Shown: positions 55,836 to 64,000 of the stretch, piece after piece
How the letters are laid out: every line of letters starts with the position of its first letter
Position numbering within the stretch: the first letter of the stretch is position 1
Assembly (NCBI RefSeq): GCF_000599605.1
Contig: NZ_KK082668.1
Span: forward strand, 148,210 to 212,209
Direction: 5' to 3'
Source of the DNA: Prevotella sp. HJM029
GTDB lineage: Bacteria > Bacteroidota > Bacteroidia > Bacteroidales > Bacteroidaceae
Length of the DNA: 64,000 nt
Position numbers and translations under genes: made by a program
Notes under the pieces: generated by a model
The model's input: the letters and a program-made list of their open reading frames with translations, nothing else
Databases searched by the model: none
Told to the model about the DNA's origin: nothing

Positions 55836-55884
55836 AAAAAGGTGCACAAAAGGCATATGAAAAATCCTCTTGTGCACCTTTTTT
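55836..55884 (-). terminator. Terminator of the HD phosphodiesterase gene
   Basis: Perfect 14-base-pair stem 55836-55849 / 55870-55883 with a 20-base loop. On the minus strand a U-rich tail follows. It lies 18 bases after the stop codon. Confidence 0.8.
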
Positions 55885-55901
55885 GTCGGATATAGCATTA
55901 T

Positions 55902-58025
55902 CTACGCGCCCTCTACAGCTTTCGTTTCTGCAGGCGATAAAGGTGCTTCTTTCTTTTTTTCTTCATCTTGAGCACGCTTGCTTAGCTCTGGATATTGTAT
56001 GCGGGTGTGATAAATTGCCATCAAACGGAACACGATAATCTTTTTAGCTAAACTAATATCGCGGAACGTTATGGGACATTCGGCGAAGAAACCCTCAGCC
56101 ACTTGGCCATCAATAATTTTGTTTACCAAGCCACTAATGCTCTCTTCGGTATAATCATTCAGTGAGCGTGAGGCGGCTTCTGTAGCATCAGACATCATCA
56201 AAATGGCTTGTTCACGTGTGAATGGGTTAGGACCTGGATAGGTGAACTTTTCTATATCAACGTCCTCATCGGGATGCTCATTCTTATACTTAATGTAGAA
56301 ATATTTGGCAACACCCCGTCCATGATGGGTCAAAATGAACTCTTTGATGATGGCAGGGAGATTATTCTCTTCGGCTAATTTCACTCCATCGGTCACGTGA
56401 CTGATAATAATCTGTGCGCTTTGTTCATAACTCATGTTGTCATGGGGGTTTATTCCAGCTTGATTTTCGGTGAAGAATACGGGGTTTTTCATCTTCCCAA
56501 TATCGTGGAAGAGTGCTCCTGTACGCACTAATAGGCTATTCGCACCAATGCGATTGGCAATTTCTGCAGCAATATTTCCTACGGTGATAGAGTGCTGAAA
56601 CGTGCCAGGAGCAATCTCACTTAAGTCACGTAGCACACCTTTATTGGTGTTTGATAGTTCAATCAGTGTGACATTTGAAACGAAACCAAATGTCTTTTCA
56701 ATGAGATACATCAGAGGATAAGCTAACAGCAGCAACACACCATTGGCGATAAAGATAGTGTACATATCAAAATCCATCTTCATAATGTCGTTACTTTGCA
56801 TGAGCTGGATGGCAAAGAAAATCACGATATTGCCCGAAGTAACCCATAAAGCGGTCTTAAAAAGTTGTGAACGGCTTGAAAGTTCGCGCAATGAATAGAT
56901 GGCAATGAGTCCCGATAGCAACTGAATAACAATAAATTCGTATTGGTATCTTACCGCAACTGCACAGGCTAACACCATGACAACGTGGGTGAGAAAGGCC
57001 GTCCGCGAATCCATAAACACACGTGCAAAGATAGCAACCACCGCAAAAGGTAGTATATAGACGTTGAATATGCTGTGTGTAATCATTAAAGAAACCGCAA
57101 TAGGGAACACCGTGATACTGGCATAAAGCATAGCGATGTTGCGCGATTTCAGTAGGTAATCCTTGCGGAATAGATTCAAATAGCTTGTAAAAATAGCAAC
57201 AAGCAAGGTGATATAAAGGACTTGTCCAATTAACGTGTCGGTGATTTCGGTCTTGGATGCACTGAGTCTTTGCAACTCTTTATCAAAAGAATTGAGCACT
57301 CTAAAGGTGTATTCATCAACAATATCTCCTCGATCTATAATCTTTTGTCCGCTCATCACCATGCCACTGGCTAACGGAATACTGCTTAATAAATCGCTCT
57401 TCTCGGCCTCACTTCGTTGTCGATCGTAGACCACATTGGGCGCAATGTAATTAATTAAGTTGTGGCGTTGCAAAATATTTCGATAGGGGCTAAGTGCAGG
57501 ATCACCTAATAAAGTCTCGTAAGCCGTGAGGGTTGAATAGAGACAATTCACTTGAACGCTCCTGGCTTCTTTGCCACTGATGAGACGAACCATGCGCATA
57601 GAGTCCTTGGCAATGCGGTTATACTCAGGTGTTCCGATAATACCTGCACTATATAGTCTGTGTAACCGGTCGGTAATCACGTGCACTACCGAAGCTGGAA
57701 GGATATTGGAAGGCTGGCTAAAGGCTTGGCGGAAAAGTTTGATTTGTTGCTGCTCCTGCGCCTTATTATAATTGTAATAAGGTTGGAAAGCCGTTAGAAT
57801 AGAGTCTTGTTCGGCTTTAATACTTTCGTCAGATTTGTAAATAGGGAAGTCGAAATTGGCAATTAATGAACTGTACATCCAAGGCTTTCCTATGTCATAG
57901 CGAAAGAATGTTTGCTGATGTCGGGGCATAAACCATACAATGACGAGCACCGTTACGAAGACAAGCGCAGATTGTGCTACAATCTTTCGCCATTGAATAT
58001 TTTGATATTTATTGAATATATCCAT
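55902..58025 (-). CDS. 7TM-HD family cyclic-di-AMP phosphodiesterase (PgpH-like)
   Basis: A 707-residue membrane protein with a short N-terminal anchor (about 16-32), an extracytoplasmic 7TMR-HDED domain (about 45-270), seven hydrophobic helices (about 285-455) and a C-terminal cytoplasmic HD domain (about 480-670). The catalytic metal motif is ALFHDIGKMKNP, with further His in LTHHGRGVAKYFY. Listeria PgpH of the same layout hydrolyses c-di-AMP, the likely role here. The tail (about 675-707) is charged. Monocistronic, divergent from gltX. Confidence 0.93.
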   Translation of the reverse strand: MDIFNKYQNIQWRKIVAQSALVFVTVLVIVWFMPRHQQTFFRYDIGKPWMYSSLIANFDFPIYKSDESIKAEQDSILTAFQPYYNYNKAQEQQQIKLFRQAFSQPSNILPASVVHVITDRLHRLYSAGIIGTPEYNRIAKDSMRMVRLISGKEARSVQVNCLYSTLTAYETLLGDPALSPYRNILQRHNLINYIAPNVVYDRQRSEAEKSDLLSSIPLASGMVMSGQKIIDRGDIVDEYTFRVLNSFDKELQRLSASKTEITDTLIGQVLYITLLVAIFTSYLNLFRKDYLLKSRNIAMLYASITVFPIAVSLMITHSIFNVYILPFAVVAIFARVFMDSRTAFLTHVVMVLACAVAVRYQYEFIVIQLLSGLIAIYSLRELSSRSQLFKTALWVTSGNIVIFFAIQLMQSNDIMKMDFDMYTIFIANGVLLLLAYPLMYLIEKTFGFVSNVTLIELSNTNKGVLRDLSEIAPGTFQHSITVGNIAAEIANRIGANSLLVRTGALFHDIGKMKNPVFFTENQAGINPHDNMSYEQSAQIIISHVTDGVKLAEENNLPAIIKEFILTHHGRGVAKYFYIKYKNEHPDEDVDIEKFTYPGPNPFTREQAILMMSDATEAASRSLNDYTEESISGLVNKIIDGQVAEGFFAECPITFRDISLAKKIIVFRLMAIYHTRIQYPELSKRAQDEEKKKEAPLSPAETKAVEGA

Positions 58026-58091
58026 GTTGTTGCTTTTATATTTGGCTTTGCGAAAATACTAAAAAATCACACAATACTGAAAAAAAAATAT

Positions 58092-58099
58092 TAATTTTG
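58092..58099 (+). promoter_or_regulatory. -7 promoter box of gltX
   Basis: TAATTTTG, 22 bases before the ATG. No good -33 TTTG at the expected distance. Confidence 0.5.
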
Positions 58100-58121
58100 C
58101 GCAAAATAATCATTTAAAGAA

Positions 58122-59639
58122 ATGTCCGAAAGAAAAGTAAGGGTGCGCTTTGCCCCCAGTCCCACGGGTGCTTTGCACATCGGTGGCGTACGTACAGCCC
58201 TCTATAATTATCTGTTTGCCCGTCAACATGGTGGTAAACTTATCTTTAGAATAGAAGATACCGACTCACAACGCTTTGTTCCTGGTGCGGAGGAATATAT
58301 TATAGAATCATTTCGTTGGCTGGGTATTCAGTTTGATGAAGGGGTTAGTTTTGGTGGAAAACATGGTCCTTACCGGCAGAGTGAGCGCCGAGAAATCTAT
58401 AAAAAATATGTTGATCAGCTACTCAAATCAGGGAAAGCTTATCTTGCTTTCGATACACCTGAGGAGTTAGAAGTGAAGCGAAATGAAATAAAGAACTTTC
58501 AATATGATGCCCACACCCGACTGATGATGCGCAATTCGCTGACACTTTCTGAAGAAGAAGTGAAGCAACTTCTTGCTGATGGGGTGCAATATACCGTTCG
58601 ATTTAAAGTAGAACCCAATATTGATGTGCATGTTCACGATTTAATTCGCGGCGAGGTAATCGTAAAAAGTGATGTTCTTGATGATAAAGTCTTGTACAAA
58701 AGTGCCGACGAATTGCCCACCTATCACTTGGCAAACATCGTGGATGACCACTTAATGGAGATTACACATGTCATCAGGGGCGAGGAATGGCTGCCCAGTG
58801 CACCGCTACATGTGTTGCTTTATCAAGCGTTTGGCTGGGAAGACACGATGCCATCGTTCGCCCATCTGCCCTTGTTACTGAAGCCTGAAGGTAAGGGTAA
58901 GCTCAGTAAACGTGATGGAGACCGACTCGGTTTCCCTGTGTTTCCTTTAGAATGGCATGATCCTAAGACGGGAGAAGTGTCGTCAGGCTATCGCGAAAGC
59001 GGCTATTTCCCTGAGGCTGTCGTGAATTTTTTAGCCCTATTGGGGTGGAATCCCGGTACCGAACAAGAACTCTTCACGTTAGAAGAGTTGGTGAAGGCCT
59101 TTGATATCAGCAAGTGTTCCTTGCATGGAGCGAAGTTCGATTACCAAAAAGGGATATGGTTTAACCATGAATATATTTTGAAAAAAAGCGACGAAGAGAT
59201 TGCAACTCTCTTTGCTCCTATTGTAGCTAATAACGGAGTAGATGAGACAATGGAGCGCATTCAGCAAGTGGTTCACCTGATGAAAGACCGCGTTAATTTC
59301 GTAAAAGAGTTATGGGATTTATGCACTTTCTTCTTCATCGCGCCCGCTTCCTATGATGAAAAGACTGTTAAAAAGCGCTGGAAAGAATACTCTGCACAGC
59401 AAATGGCTGAGCTTTCTGATGTACTTTCGGGCATAACCAACTTCACTGTTGAGGGACAAGAGCCTATAGTTATGCACTGGGTAGAGGAAAAAGGCTACAA
59501 ATTGGGCGACGTAATGAATGCATTCCGCCTCGCATTAGTAGGTAAAGGCATTGGTCCTGGTATGTTTGATATATCGGCTTTCTTAGGAAAAGAAGAAACT
59601 TTGCGTCGTATTCAACGTGCAGTTGAGATTTTAAAATAA
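58122..59639 (+). CDS. gltX: Glutamyl-tRNA synthetase
   Basis: A 505-residue class I synthetase. The HIGH motif is in [20 protein letters not shown] (about 8-27), and the KMSKS equivalent is KLSKRDGD (about 262-269). The insert with [18 protein letters not shown] and the C-terminal anticodon-binding region (about 340-505) are standard. Charges tRNA-Glu. waaA follows 39 bases later on the same strand, possibly cotranscribed. Confidence 0.97.
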   Translation: MSERKVRVRFAPSPTGALHIGGVRTALYNYLFARQHGGKLIFRIEDTDSQRFVPGAEEYIIESFRWLGIQFDEGVSFGGKHGPYRQSERREIYKKYVDQLLKSGKAYLAFDTPEELEVKRNEIKNFQYDAHTRLMMRNSLTLSEEEVKQLLADGVQYTVRFKVEPNIDVHVHDLIRGEVIVKSDVLDDKVLYKSADELPTYHLANIVDDHLMEITHVIRGEEWLPSAPLHVLLYQAFGWEDTMPSFAHLPLLLKPEGKGKLSKRDGDRLGFPVFPLEWHDPKTGEVSSGYRESGYFPEAVVNFLALLGWNPGTEQELFTLEELVKAFDISKCSLHGAKFDYQKGIWFNHEYILKKSDEEIATLFAPIVANNGVDETMERIQQVVHLMKDRVNFVKELWDLCTFFFIAPASYDEKTVKKRWKEYSAQQMAELSDVLSGITNFTVEGQEPIVMHWVEEKGYKLGDVMNAFRLALVGKGIGPGMFDISAFLGKEETLRRIQRAVEILK

Positions 59640-59678
59640 AGAGATAGGAGTAGGAAGTAGGTTTAAACAACAATTCTT

Positions 59679-60902
59679 GTGTATCAAATTGTTATCTATC
59701 TTTACTTGTTTGGTGTGGCTATTGCAAGCCGCTTCAGTAAGAAAGTAAAGAAAATGTGGGATGGAGAGCGACAGGCTGTGGCGCTTTTAAAAGAGAAAGT
59801 CGACCCACAAGCACGCTATATTTGGTTTCATGCTGCCTCATTAGGTGAGTTCGAACAGGGTAGACCATTGATGGAAAGCATACGGAAATTCCACCCCGAA
59901 TATAAAATTCTACTTACCTTCTTTTCGCCTTCAGGCTATGAAGTGCGTAAAAACTATGCGGGAGCTGACATCATTTGCTATCTACCTCTTGATACTATTC
60001 GCAACGCACAACGCTTTTTACGTACAGTAAGACCCGTGATGGCGTTCTTCATCAAATATGAATTTTGGTATAACTATCTTCATATTTTGCAGCATCGTCA
60101 TATTCCTACTTATAGCGTGAGTAGCATTTTCCGTCCCGACCAAGTGTTTTTTAAATGGTATGGTGCGCAATATGCCAAGGTGTTGAAATGCTTTACACAC
60201 TTCTTTGTGCAAAATAAAGAGAGCAAGGCTTTATTGAAAACGCTCGGTATCACAGCCGTTGACGTGGTGGGGGATACGCGTTTCGATCGTGTGTTACAAA
60301 TTAAAGCGGCTGCAAAACAGCTTCCCATCGTCGAACGTTTCGTCGGTTCAGCATCCCAAGTATTCGTTGCCGGGTCATCATGGCCACCCGATGAGGCTAT
60401 CTTTTTGAAGTATTTTGAACAACATCCCGATTGGAAACTCATCATCGCACCGCATGTTATAGGCGAAGATCACCTCGCATCCATCGAAGCCTTGCTGCCA
60501 CATTGCAAGGTAGTACGCTACACACAAGCCAATGAAGCAAACGTGTTGGATGCCGAAGTGCTGCTGATTGATTGTTTTGGTCTATTGTCATCCATCTATC
60601 ATTACGCCACAGTTTCGTATGTTGGAGGTGGTTTTGGTGTGGGTATCCACAATGTTTTAGAAGCTGCTGTGTGGGGTATCCCTGTTATCTTTGGTCCTAA
60701 CAACCAACATTTCCAGGAGGCACAAGAGTTGAAACAAGCAAAAGGAGGCTTCGAAATCACCAGTGAAGCATCTTTTGATGCCTTACTATCGCAATTCGAA
60801 ACCGATGCCGATTACTTGCGTCAAGCAGGGGATGCGGCTGGAAGATATGTGGAAAGCAAGGTCGGAGCCGTAGAAAATATCTTAAGTAAAATTATTTTTT
60901 AG
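59679..60902 (+). CDS. waaA: 3-deoxy-D-manno-octulosonic acid (Kdo) transferase
   Basis: A 407-residue GT30 transferase that adds Kdo to lipid IVA on the inner leaflet of the inner membrane. A single N-terminal hydrophobic anchor (QIVIYLYLFGVAIAS) is followed by the WFHAASLGEFEQGRPL motif (about 47-62), typical of the family, and the C-terminal glycosyltransferase region has GVGIHNVLEAAVWGIPVIFGP (about 322-342). It starts with GTG at 59679; no ATG exists early enough to keep the membrane anchor. Confidence 0.95.
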   Translation: MYQIVIYLYLFGVAIASRFSKKVKKMWDGERQAVALLKEKVDPQARYIWFHAASLGEFEQGRPLMESIRKFHPEYKILLTFFSPSGYEVRKNYAGADIICYLPLDTIRNAQRFLRTVRPVMAFFIKYEFWYNYLHILQHRHIPTYSVSSIFRPDQVFFKWYGAQYAKVLKCFTHFFVQNKESKALLKTLGITAVDVVGDTRFDRVLQIKAAAKQLPIVERFVGSASQVFVAGSSWPPDEAIFLKYFEQHPDWKLIIAPHVIGEDHLASIEALLPHCKVVRYTQANEANVLDAEVLLIDCFGLLSSIYHYATVSYVGGGFGVGIHNVLEAAVWGIPVIFGPNNQHFQEAQELKQAKGGFEITSEASFDALLSQFETDADYLRQAGDAAGRYVESKVGAVENILSKIIF

Positions 60903-60947
60903 TGCTTCTAATAGCTGTGGAGTGAGCTCAAATCGCTCCCCAACTAT

Positions 60948-62045
60948 CTACAACATCGCATCTTTACCCGTTCCAAGGCGTAAAGAAAACTCCTCAATAG
61001 CTCGTGAAAGTATGGGCTCTTTAGGCTGTTTCATGTCCTCAAACATTGTGTATAAGGGTATTGGCATCTTCTTGTTTTTTAGTTTCCATGTGCCAATCGC
61101 TTTGCCATTGACGAGGACTAATGGAAAGAATAGGCCATTTTTAGTGAAAGCTTTAGGCATATCTTTCGCGCGAAATACATCCTTTCGCACGTTATAAGCA
61201 ATGATATATTCATCATAAGCAGGTAGAAAGATGACGCTTTCCACCCGCTTTCCTCTTGTAATGGCTTGCTCAAAAAAGAAGTAATCCTCGTCTCCATGCA
61301 CCACCTTTTGCAACTCATGACCAATCAAAGCGAGCGCTTCTCTCGCCTCAGTGATCGTTAACCCCGACCACCAAAGAAAATCTTTAAAGCATGCAGGACC
61401 ATGGCTTTGAAAATACTTTCGTGCCAATAGAGCTAACGTTTCCTCGTGTGTTGGCACAGGATAAGGTGGCACCCACTCATCCATGAGCGTATAAGTGTGC
61501 TTCCCTTGCAGTTGTTTTCCACTGCAAACAATACCTTCAAGCTCTGCATTCAAGAGCAAACTGGTCATAAAATGCGGATGAGATTTACCCAACTTTTGCG
61601 TGAACAGCTCCGATAGTCGCTGACGAGTTAGATGCTGATGACATAAGAAATCGGCAAGCATATCGAGATGCTTTGCCCATTCATGTCCTTCTGATAATAG
61701 TCCAGAACCCTTCTCATAAGTATCATAAGTGTTTTTCAATCTACGATAAGAAAGCTGCAACATCCATCTAACATCCTGTGAAGTTACAAGATGCCATGTA
61801 GGCCGAAGCACGTGTGTACGTATGATTTTTGCTTGATCAATGGCTTCGTTAATGCACCCAATTGCCCCATTTTGCAGGCGCAAGGCAAGTGCAAGTTTTG
61901 CCATTTCAGGCTGTTGTGCCTGGATAGCTCCCATCCATGCAACTAAATCTTCTGGAGATTTGAATTGTGAATTCACTAATTGCTGGTTGTGAAGTCTTAT
62001 GGGTAAGATATCGAATGCCATGGTCTCGTTTTGCATACTCCTCAC
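60948..62045 (-). CDS. Winged-helix DNA-binding protein of the AlkZ/HTH_42 family
   Basis: A 365-residue protein of the HTH_42 (AlkZ/YcaQ-like) family with tandem winged-helix domains. WMGAIQAQQPEMA (about 34-46 from the first ATG) contains the QAQ that matches the catalytic QxQ of Streptomyces AlkZ, a DNA glycosylase that unhooks interstrand cross-links. HVLRPTWHLVTSQDVRWM and LPAYDEYIIAYNVRKD are further family marks. A role in repairing bulky or cross-linking alkylation is therefore likely. The ATG may be at 62045, 62036 or 62021; the promoter 12 bases before 62045 permits any of them. Confidence 0.85.
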   Translation of the reverse strand: MRSMQNETMAFDILPIRLHNQQLVNSQFKSPEDLVAWMGAIQAQQPEMAKLALALRLQNGAIGCINEAIDQAKIIRTHVLRPTWHLVTSQDVRWMLQLSYRRLKNTYDTYEKGSGLLSEGHEWAKHLDMLADFLCHQHLTRQRLSELFTQKLGKSHPHFMTSLLLNAELEGIVCSGKQLQGKHTYTLMDEWVPPYPVPTHEETLALLARKYFQSHGPACFKDFLWWSGLTITEAREALALIGHELQKVVHGDEDYFFFEQAITRGKRVESVIFLPAYDEYIIAYNVRKDVFRAKDMPKAFTKNGLFFPLVLVNGKAIGTWKLKNKKMPIPLYTMFEDMKQPKEPILSRAIEEFSLRLGTGKDAML

Positions 62046-62057
62046 TATTGAATGTTA

Positions 62058-62089
62058 CAAATATAGCGAAAAGGATGTGAATAAGCAAA
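62058..62089 (-). promoter_or_regulatory. Promoter of the AlkZ-like gene
   Basis: On the minus strand TTTG (complement of 62086-62089), 20 bases, TATATTTG (complement of 62058-62065). Predicted start of transcription near 62051, leaving a leader of about 6 bases to the first ATG. Confidence 0.75.
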
Positions 62090-62108
62090 TCTACTTCTTC
62101 ATTTTCAT

Positions 62109-62284
62109 CGCTATAGCCCAAAGGATAATCCTCCATTGCAAAGCGTTATCTCCACACTTATCGCACAATGATGAGGATAGCATCGAACAAGATACGCCAA
62201 ATTGTTTGGTAATCTCTATTGAATTACAGCACAAAGTGGGCTTCTTTGTGCTACAATCTATACGATATTGTTTGACAACCTCCA
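62109..62284. repeat. 22-bp tandem array (about eight units)
   Basis: Steps at 62109, 62131, 62153, 62175, 62197, 62219, 62241 and 62263. Best units share ACAAT, ATTGT, AAAGTGGG and CGATATTG. Bases 62188-62280 match 7821-7913 in reverse orientation over 93 bases without gaps (73 identical by my count). It begins 19 bases from the -33 box of the AlkZ-like gene. Confidence 0.65.
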
Positions 62285-62515
62285 TCAACTTTCCTCAGTC
62301 TATCAACCGAGTGGTAGGATAATGGGAGAGAGGTAGGGAGGACATTCGGCTCGCGTTTCATTTTTAATCGTCTCACGTTGGCGAATGTAATGCGTCTATG
62401 TGGATTACAATGCGCGTATGGAATGAAGCCAGTATGAGTTCTGCCTGTTTGTCTTCGATTTAAAAATGGTCTAAGAGTGATGAGGGCTTGCAGCCTTCTA
62501 CACCCAGCATGGCAT
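62285..62515. other. Intergenic region without genes
   Basis: Nothing gene-like between the array and the terminator of the nitroreductase gene. Confidence 0.4.
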
Positions 62516-62516
62516 C

Positions 62517-62548
62517 AAAAAGGGAAAAGCATGAGTAACTTTCCCCTT
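62517..62548 (-). terminator. Terminator of the nitroreductase gene
   Basis: Ten-base stem 62520-62529 / 62539-62548 with one A-C mismatch and a 9-base loop; on the minus strand followed by TTTTT-like tail. It lies 22 bases after the stop codon. Confidence 0.7.
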
Positions 62549-62570
62549 CTGAAAATTGCGATGAAATGGG

Positions 62571-63095
62571 CTATTTAATGATACGATAATAATCGGCTTT
62601 ACGAGGTTTGATGGTCTTGGGATAAGACGAAGGATAGCCCAATGCCAATGCACCAATGCCTATGAGTCCTTCAGGAAGTCCCCAATCGCGCATCAGTTGC
62701 TGTCCTTCTGCAGTTTCAAACATTTTCTCTTCCCGATTAATCCAGCAGCTACCTAAGCCCAAACTATGGGCTGCTAACATCATGTTGCCTAACACCAAAC
62801 TGCCATCTTTCACGTTGTTGGGCCACTCTTGAGGTGCAAAAACCAGCACAATGGTGGGCGCTCCATAATAAGGATCGCTACTCACTCCCATCAGCTTTGC
62901 ATTCTCTTTACGTAGCCATTCCAACTGTTTTGCGTTTTGAACTGCCACAATATAGGGGCTTTGTAATCCTTTTCCAGTGGGTGCCCACGTGCCCGACTCT
63001 AATACTGTTTGCAGTTCTTCGTTTGTAATTTGTTCAGCTTTAAAACTACGAATGCTGCGCCGCTCGCGCAAAGCTTTTAATACTTCGTTGTCCAT
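62571..63095 (-). CDS. Nitroreductase-family flavoprotein
   Basis: A 174-residue FMN enzyme. The opening ALRERRSIRSFKAEQI (about 8-23) binds the FMN phosphate, ESGTWAPTGKGLQSPYIVAV (about 33-52) and SLVLGNMMLAAHSLGLGSCWI (about 99-119) are standard family segments, and the GIGALALGYP motif lies near the end. It reduces nitro compounds or quinones with NAD(P)H; the physiological substrate is unknown. Divergent from a TonB-dependent receptor gene, with a palindrome over both control regions. Confidence 0.92.
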   Translation of the reverse strand: MDNEVLKALRERRSIRSFKAEQITNEELQTVLESGTWAPTGKGLQSPYIVAVQNAKQLEWLRKENAKLMGVSSDPYYGAPTIVLVFAPQEWPNNVKDGSLVLGNMMLAAHSLGLGSCWINREEKMFETAEGQQLMRDWGLPEGLIGIGALALGYPSSYPKTIKPRKADYYRIIK

Positions 63096-63123
63096 CTTCT
63101 ATCTTCTTTATGTTAGTTCTGGA

Positions 63124-63131
63124 CAAAGATA
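63124..63131 (-). promoter_or_regulatory. -7 promoter box of the nitroreductase gene
   Basis: TATCTTTG on the minus strand, a perfect -7 box. The expected -33 position falls inside the palindrome at 63147-63166 and has no TTTG, as expected of a promoter under special control. Confidence 0.6.
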
Positions 63132-63146
63132 GTCAAAAAAGGCATA

Positions 63147-63166
63147 AATACCTATTTGTAGGTATT
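63147..63166. promoter_or_regulatory. Perfect palindromic operator between divergent genes
   Basis: AATACCTA (63147-63154), spacer TTTG, TAGGTATT (63159-63166). Its right end overlaps the -33 TTG of the TonB receptor promoter (63165-63167) and its centre covers the -33 position of the nitroreductase promoter. This suits a dimeric regulator controlling both genes. Confidence 0.65.
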
Positions 63167-63195
63167 GCGGTTTTTCATCTGTTCTCATATCTTTG
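63165..63195 (+). promoter_or_regulatory. Promoter of the TonB-dependent receptor gene
   Basis: TTG at 63165-63167, 20 bases, TATCTTTG at 63188-63195. Confidence 0.7.
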
Positions 63196-63241
63196 CATTG
63201 TTTAAAATGAATTTGTATTTAGGATTTTTCGAAAATAGTTT

Positions 63242-64000
63242 ATGCAAAATATGAAACAGCGATTTTCCCTGTTCGTTATTCTCTTTGTCGTTTTTAGCGT
63301 TCTCATGAACCGCGTACAAGCACAAACGGCAAGCAATGCGTTCACTATTCGTGTGACGGTTCTTGAGAAAGGAACGAACGAATCGGTCATGATGGCCAGT
63401 TGTTATCTGCACCCTTTGGAGGCCTACACCGTGACCAATATCGATGGAAAGGCCACTTTCAGCAAAATTCCTAACGGGCGTTATACCTTAGAAGTGCGCT
63501 ATGTGGGGTATGAAAAATATCAGATGGTTGTGGATGTCACGCGTGATTTAGATTTTAAAATCAGCATCACACCCACCTCTTTAGCATTGAAAGAGGTGGT
63601 AGTGACGGCACAACAAAAGGCATCGGGTGCTTCAACAACGAGCATTATCGGCCGACAAGCCATTGATCACCTGCAGGCTTCATCGTTAGGAGACATCATG
63701 CAGCTGCTTCCCGGCAAGCAAATGGGGAACTTAGACCTTACACAACAGAGCAACCTTCAGCTCAGAACGTTGGTCAATAACAACACCAGTGCGTTTGGTT
63801 CAAGCATCGTTGTTGACGGAATGCCCCTTTCAAACAATGCCACAATGACGGCCGGAGGCTTCTCAAGCGCGGCTTTTGTGGGCACCGATTTGCGTCAGAT
63901 TAGCGCCGACAACATCGACAATGTGGAAGTGGTCCGTGGCATTCCTTCTGCCGAATATGGCGACTTAACAAGCGGTTTGGTGATTGTTCACTCTAAAGTG
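63242..64000 (+). CDS. TonB-dependent outer-membrane receptor (partial, cut by the window end)
   Basis: An open frame from the ATG at 63242 (or 63251) to the end of the window, 253 codons with no stop. Signal peptide ending near NRVQAQ, then a carboxypeptidase-like regulatory domain (about 35-115, with TNIDGKATFSKIPNGRY and GYEKY), the ALKEVVVTAQQ segment at about 115-125, and the start of the plug domain (LGDIMQLLPGKQ, VVDGMPLSN, VEVVRGIPSAEYGDLTSGLV). The VRGIPSAEYGDLTSG wording is that of classical TonB receptors rather than of SusC proteins, so an iron, haem or metal complex ligand is plausible. The remainder lies outside the window. Confidence 0.92.
   Translation, partial: MQNMKQRFSLFVILFVVFSVLMNRVQAQTASNAFTIRVTVLEKGTNESVMMASCYLHPLEAYTVTNIDGKATFSKIPNGRYTLEVRYVGYEKYQMVVDVTRDLDFKISITPTSLALKEVVVTAQQKASGASTTSIIGRQAIDHLQASSLGDIMQLLPGKQMGNLDLTQQSNLQLRTLVNNNTSAFGSSIVVDGMPLSNNATMTAGGFSSAAFVGTDLRQISADNIDNVEVVRGIPSAEYGDLTSGLVIVHSKV

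Overview
The window looks like chromosomal DNA of a Bacteroidales bacterium, most likely a Prevotella-type (Prevotellaceae) organism. The signs are SusC/SusD pairs, an S46 dipeptidyl-peptidase, a sufBCDS operon, a rimP-nusA-infB operon, few Shine-Dalgarno sequences, and many copies of the Bacteroidetes promoter pattern (TTTG at -33, about 20 bases, TAnnTTTG at -7). The genus is inferred from protein character, not from a database match. There is no rRNA, insertion sequence, phage or CRISPR array. One tRNA (Asn) is present.

Layout: 0-7.6 kb carries housekeeping genes (thioredoxin-fold lipoprotein, fluoride channel CrcB, PNPase, M16 protease, PfkB sugar kinase, LOG-family hydrolase). 8.2-20.2 kb is a polysaccharide utilisation locus (PUL): SusC, SusD, a small lipoprotein, then GH110, GH109 and GH95 enzymes. 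These three families are known to remove the blood-group B galactose, the blood-group A N-acetylgalactosamine and the H-antigen fucose, so the cluster reads as an ABO(H) cap-removal cassette for mucin-type glycans. 20.7-28.2 kb holds DPP7, a flippase, an SpmAB-like membrane protein, a CPBP protease and RibF. 28.4-41 kb holds tRNA-Asn, an S41 protease, rimP-nusA-infB, sufBCDS and RNase HII. 41.6-46.5 kb is a second SusC/SusD pair without enzymes. 47.1-49.5 kb is a two-gene sulfur amino-acid operon. 50-55.2 kb is a minus-strand operon (SDR, PAP2 phosphatase, MiaB, MsbA-like exporter). 55.9-64 kb has a PgpH-like HD phosphodiesterase, GltX, WaaA, an AlkZ-like winged-helix protein, a nitroreductase and the start of a TonB-dependent receptor cut by the window edge.

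The least expected structure lies between genes. At least nine intergenic regions are built partly or wholly from degenerate tandem units with a 22-base period. A separate array has an exact 41-base period (about 49.6-49.9 kb) and another an exact 42-base period (about 41.1-41.3 kb). I phased these by eye and could not run an autocorrelation. Other points of note are a 13-A tract exactly in the spacer of the PUL promoter (possible phase variation), an orphan small-RNA transcription unit before pnp, an attenuator-like hairpin in the rimP leader, a palindrome overlapping the -33 regions of two divergent promoters at 63.15 kb, and several genes whose -7 box lies 4-5 bases from the ATG, implying leaderless mRNAs.
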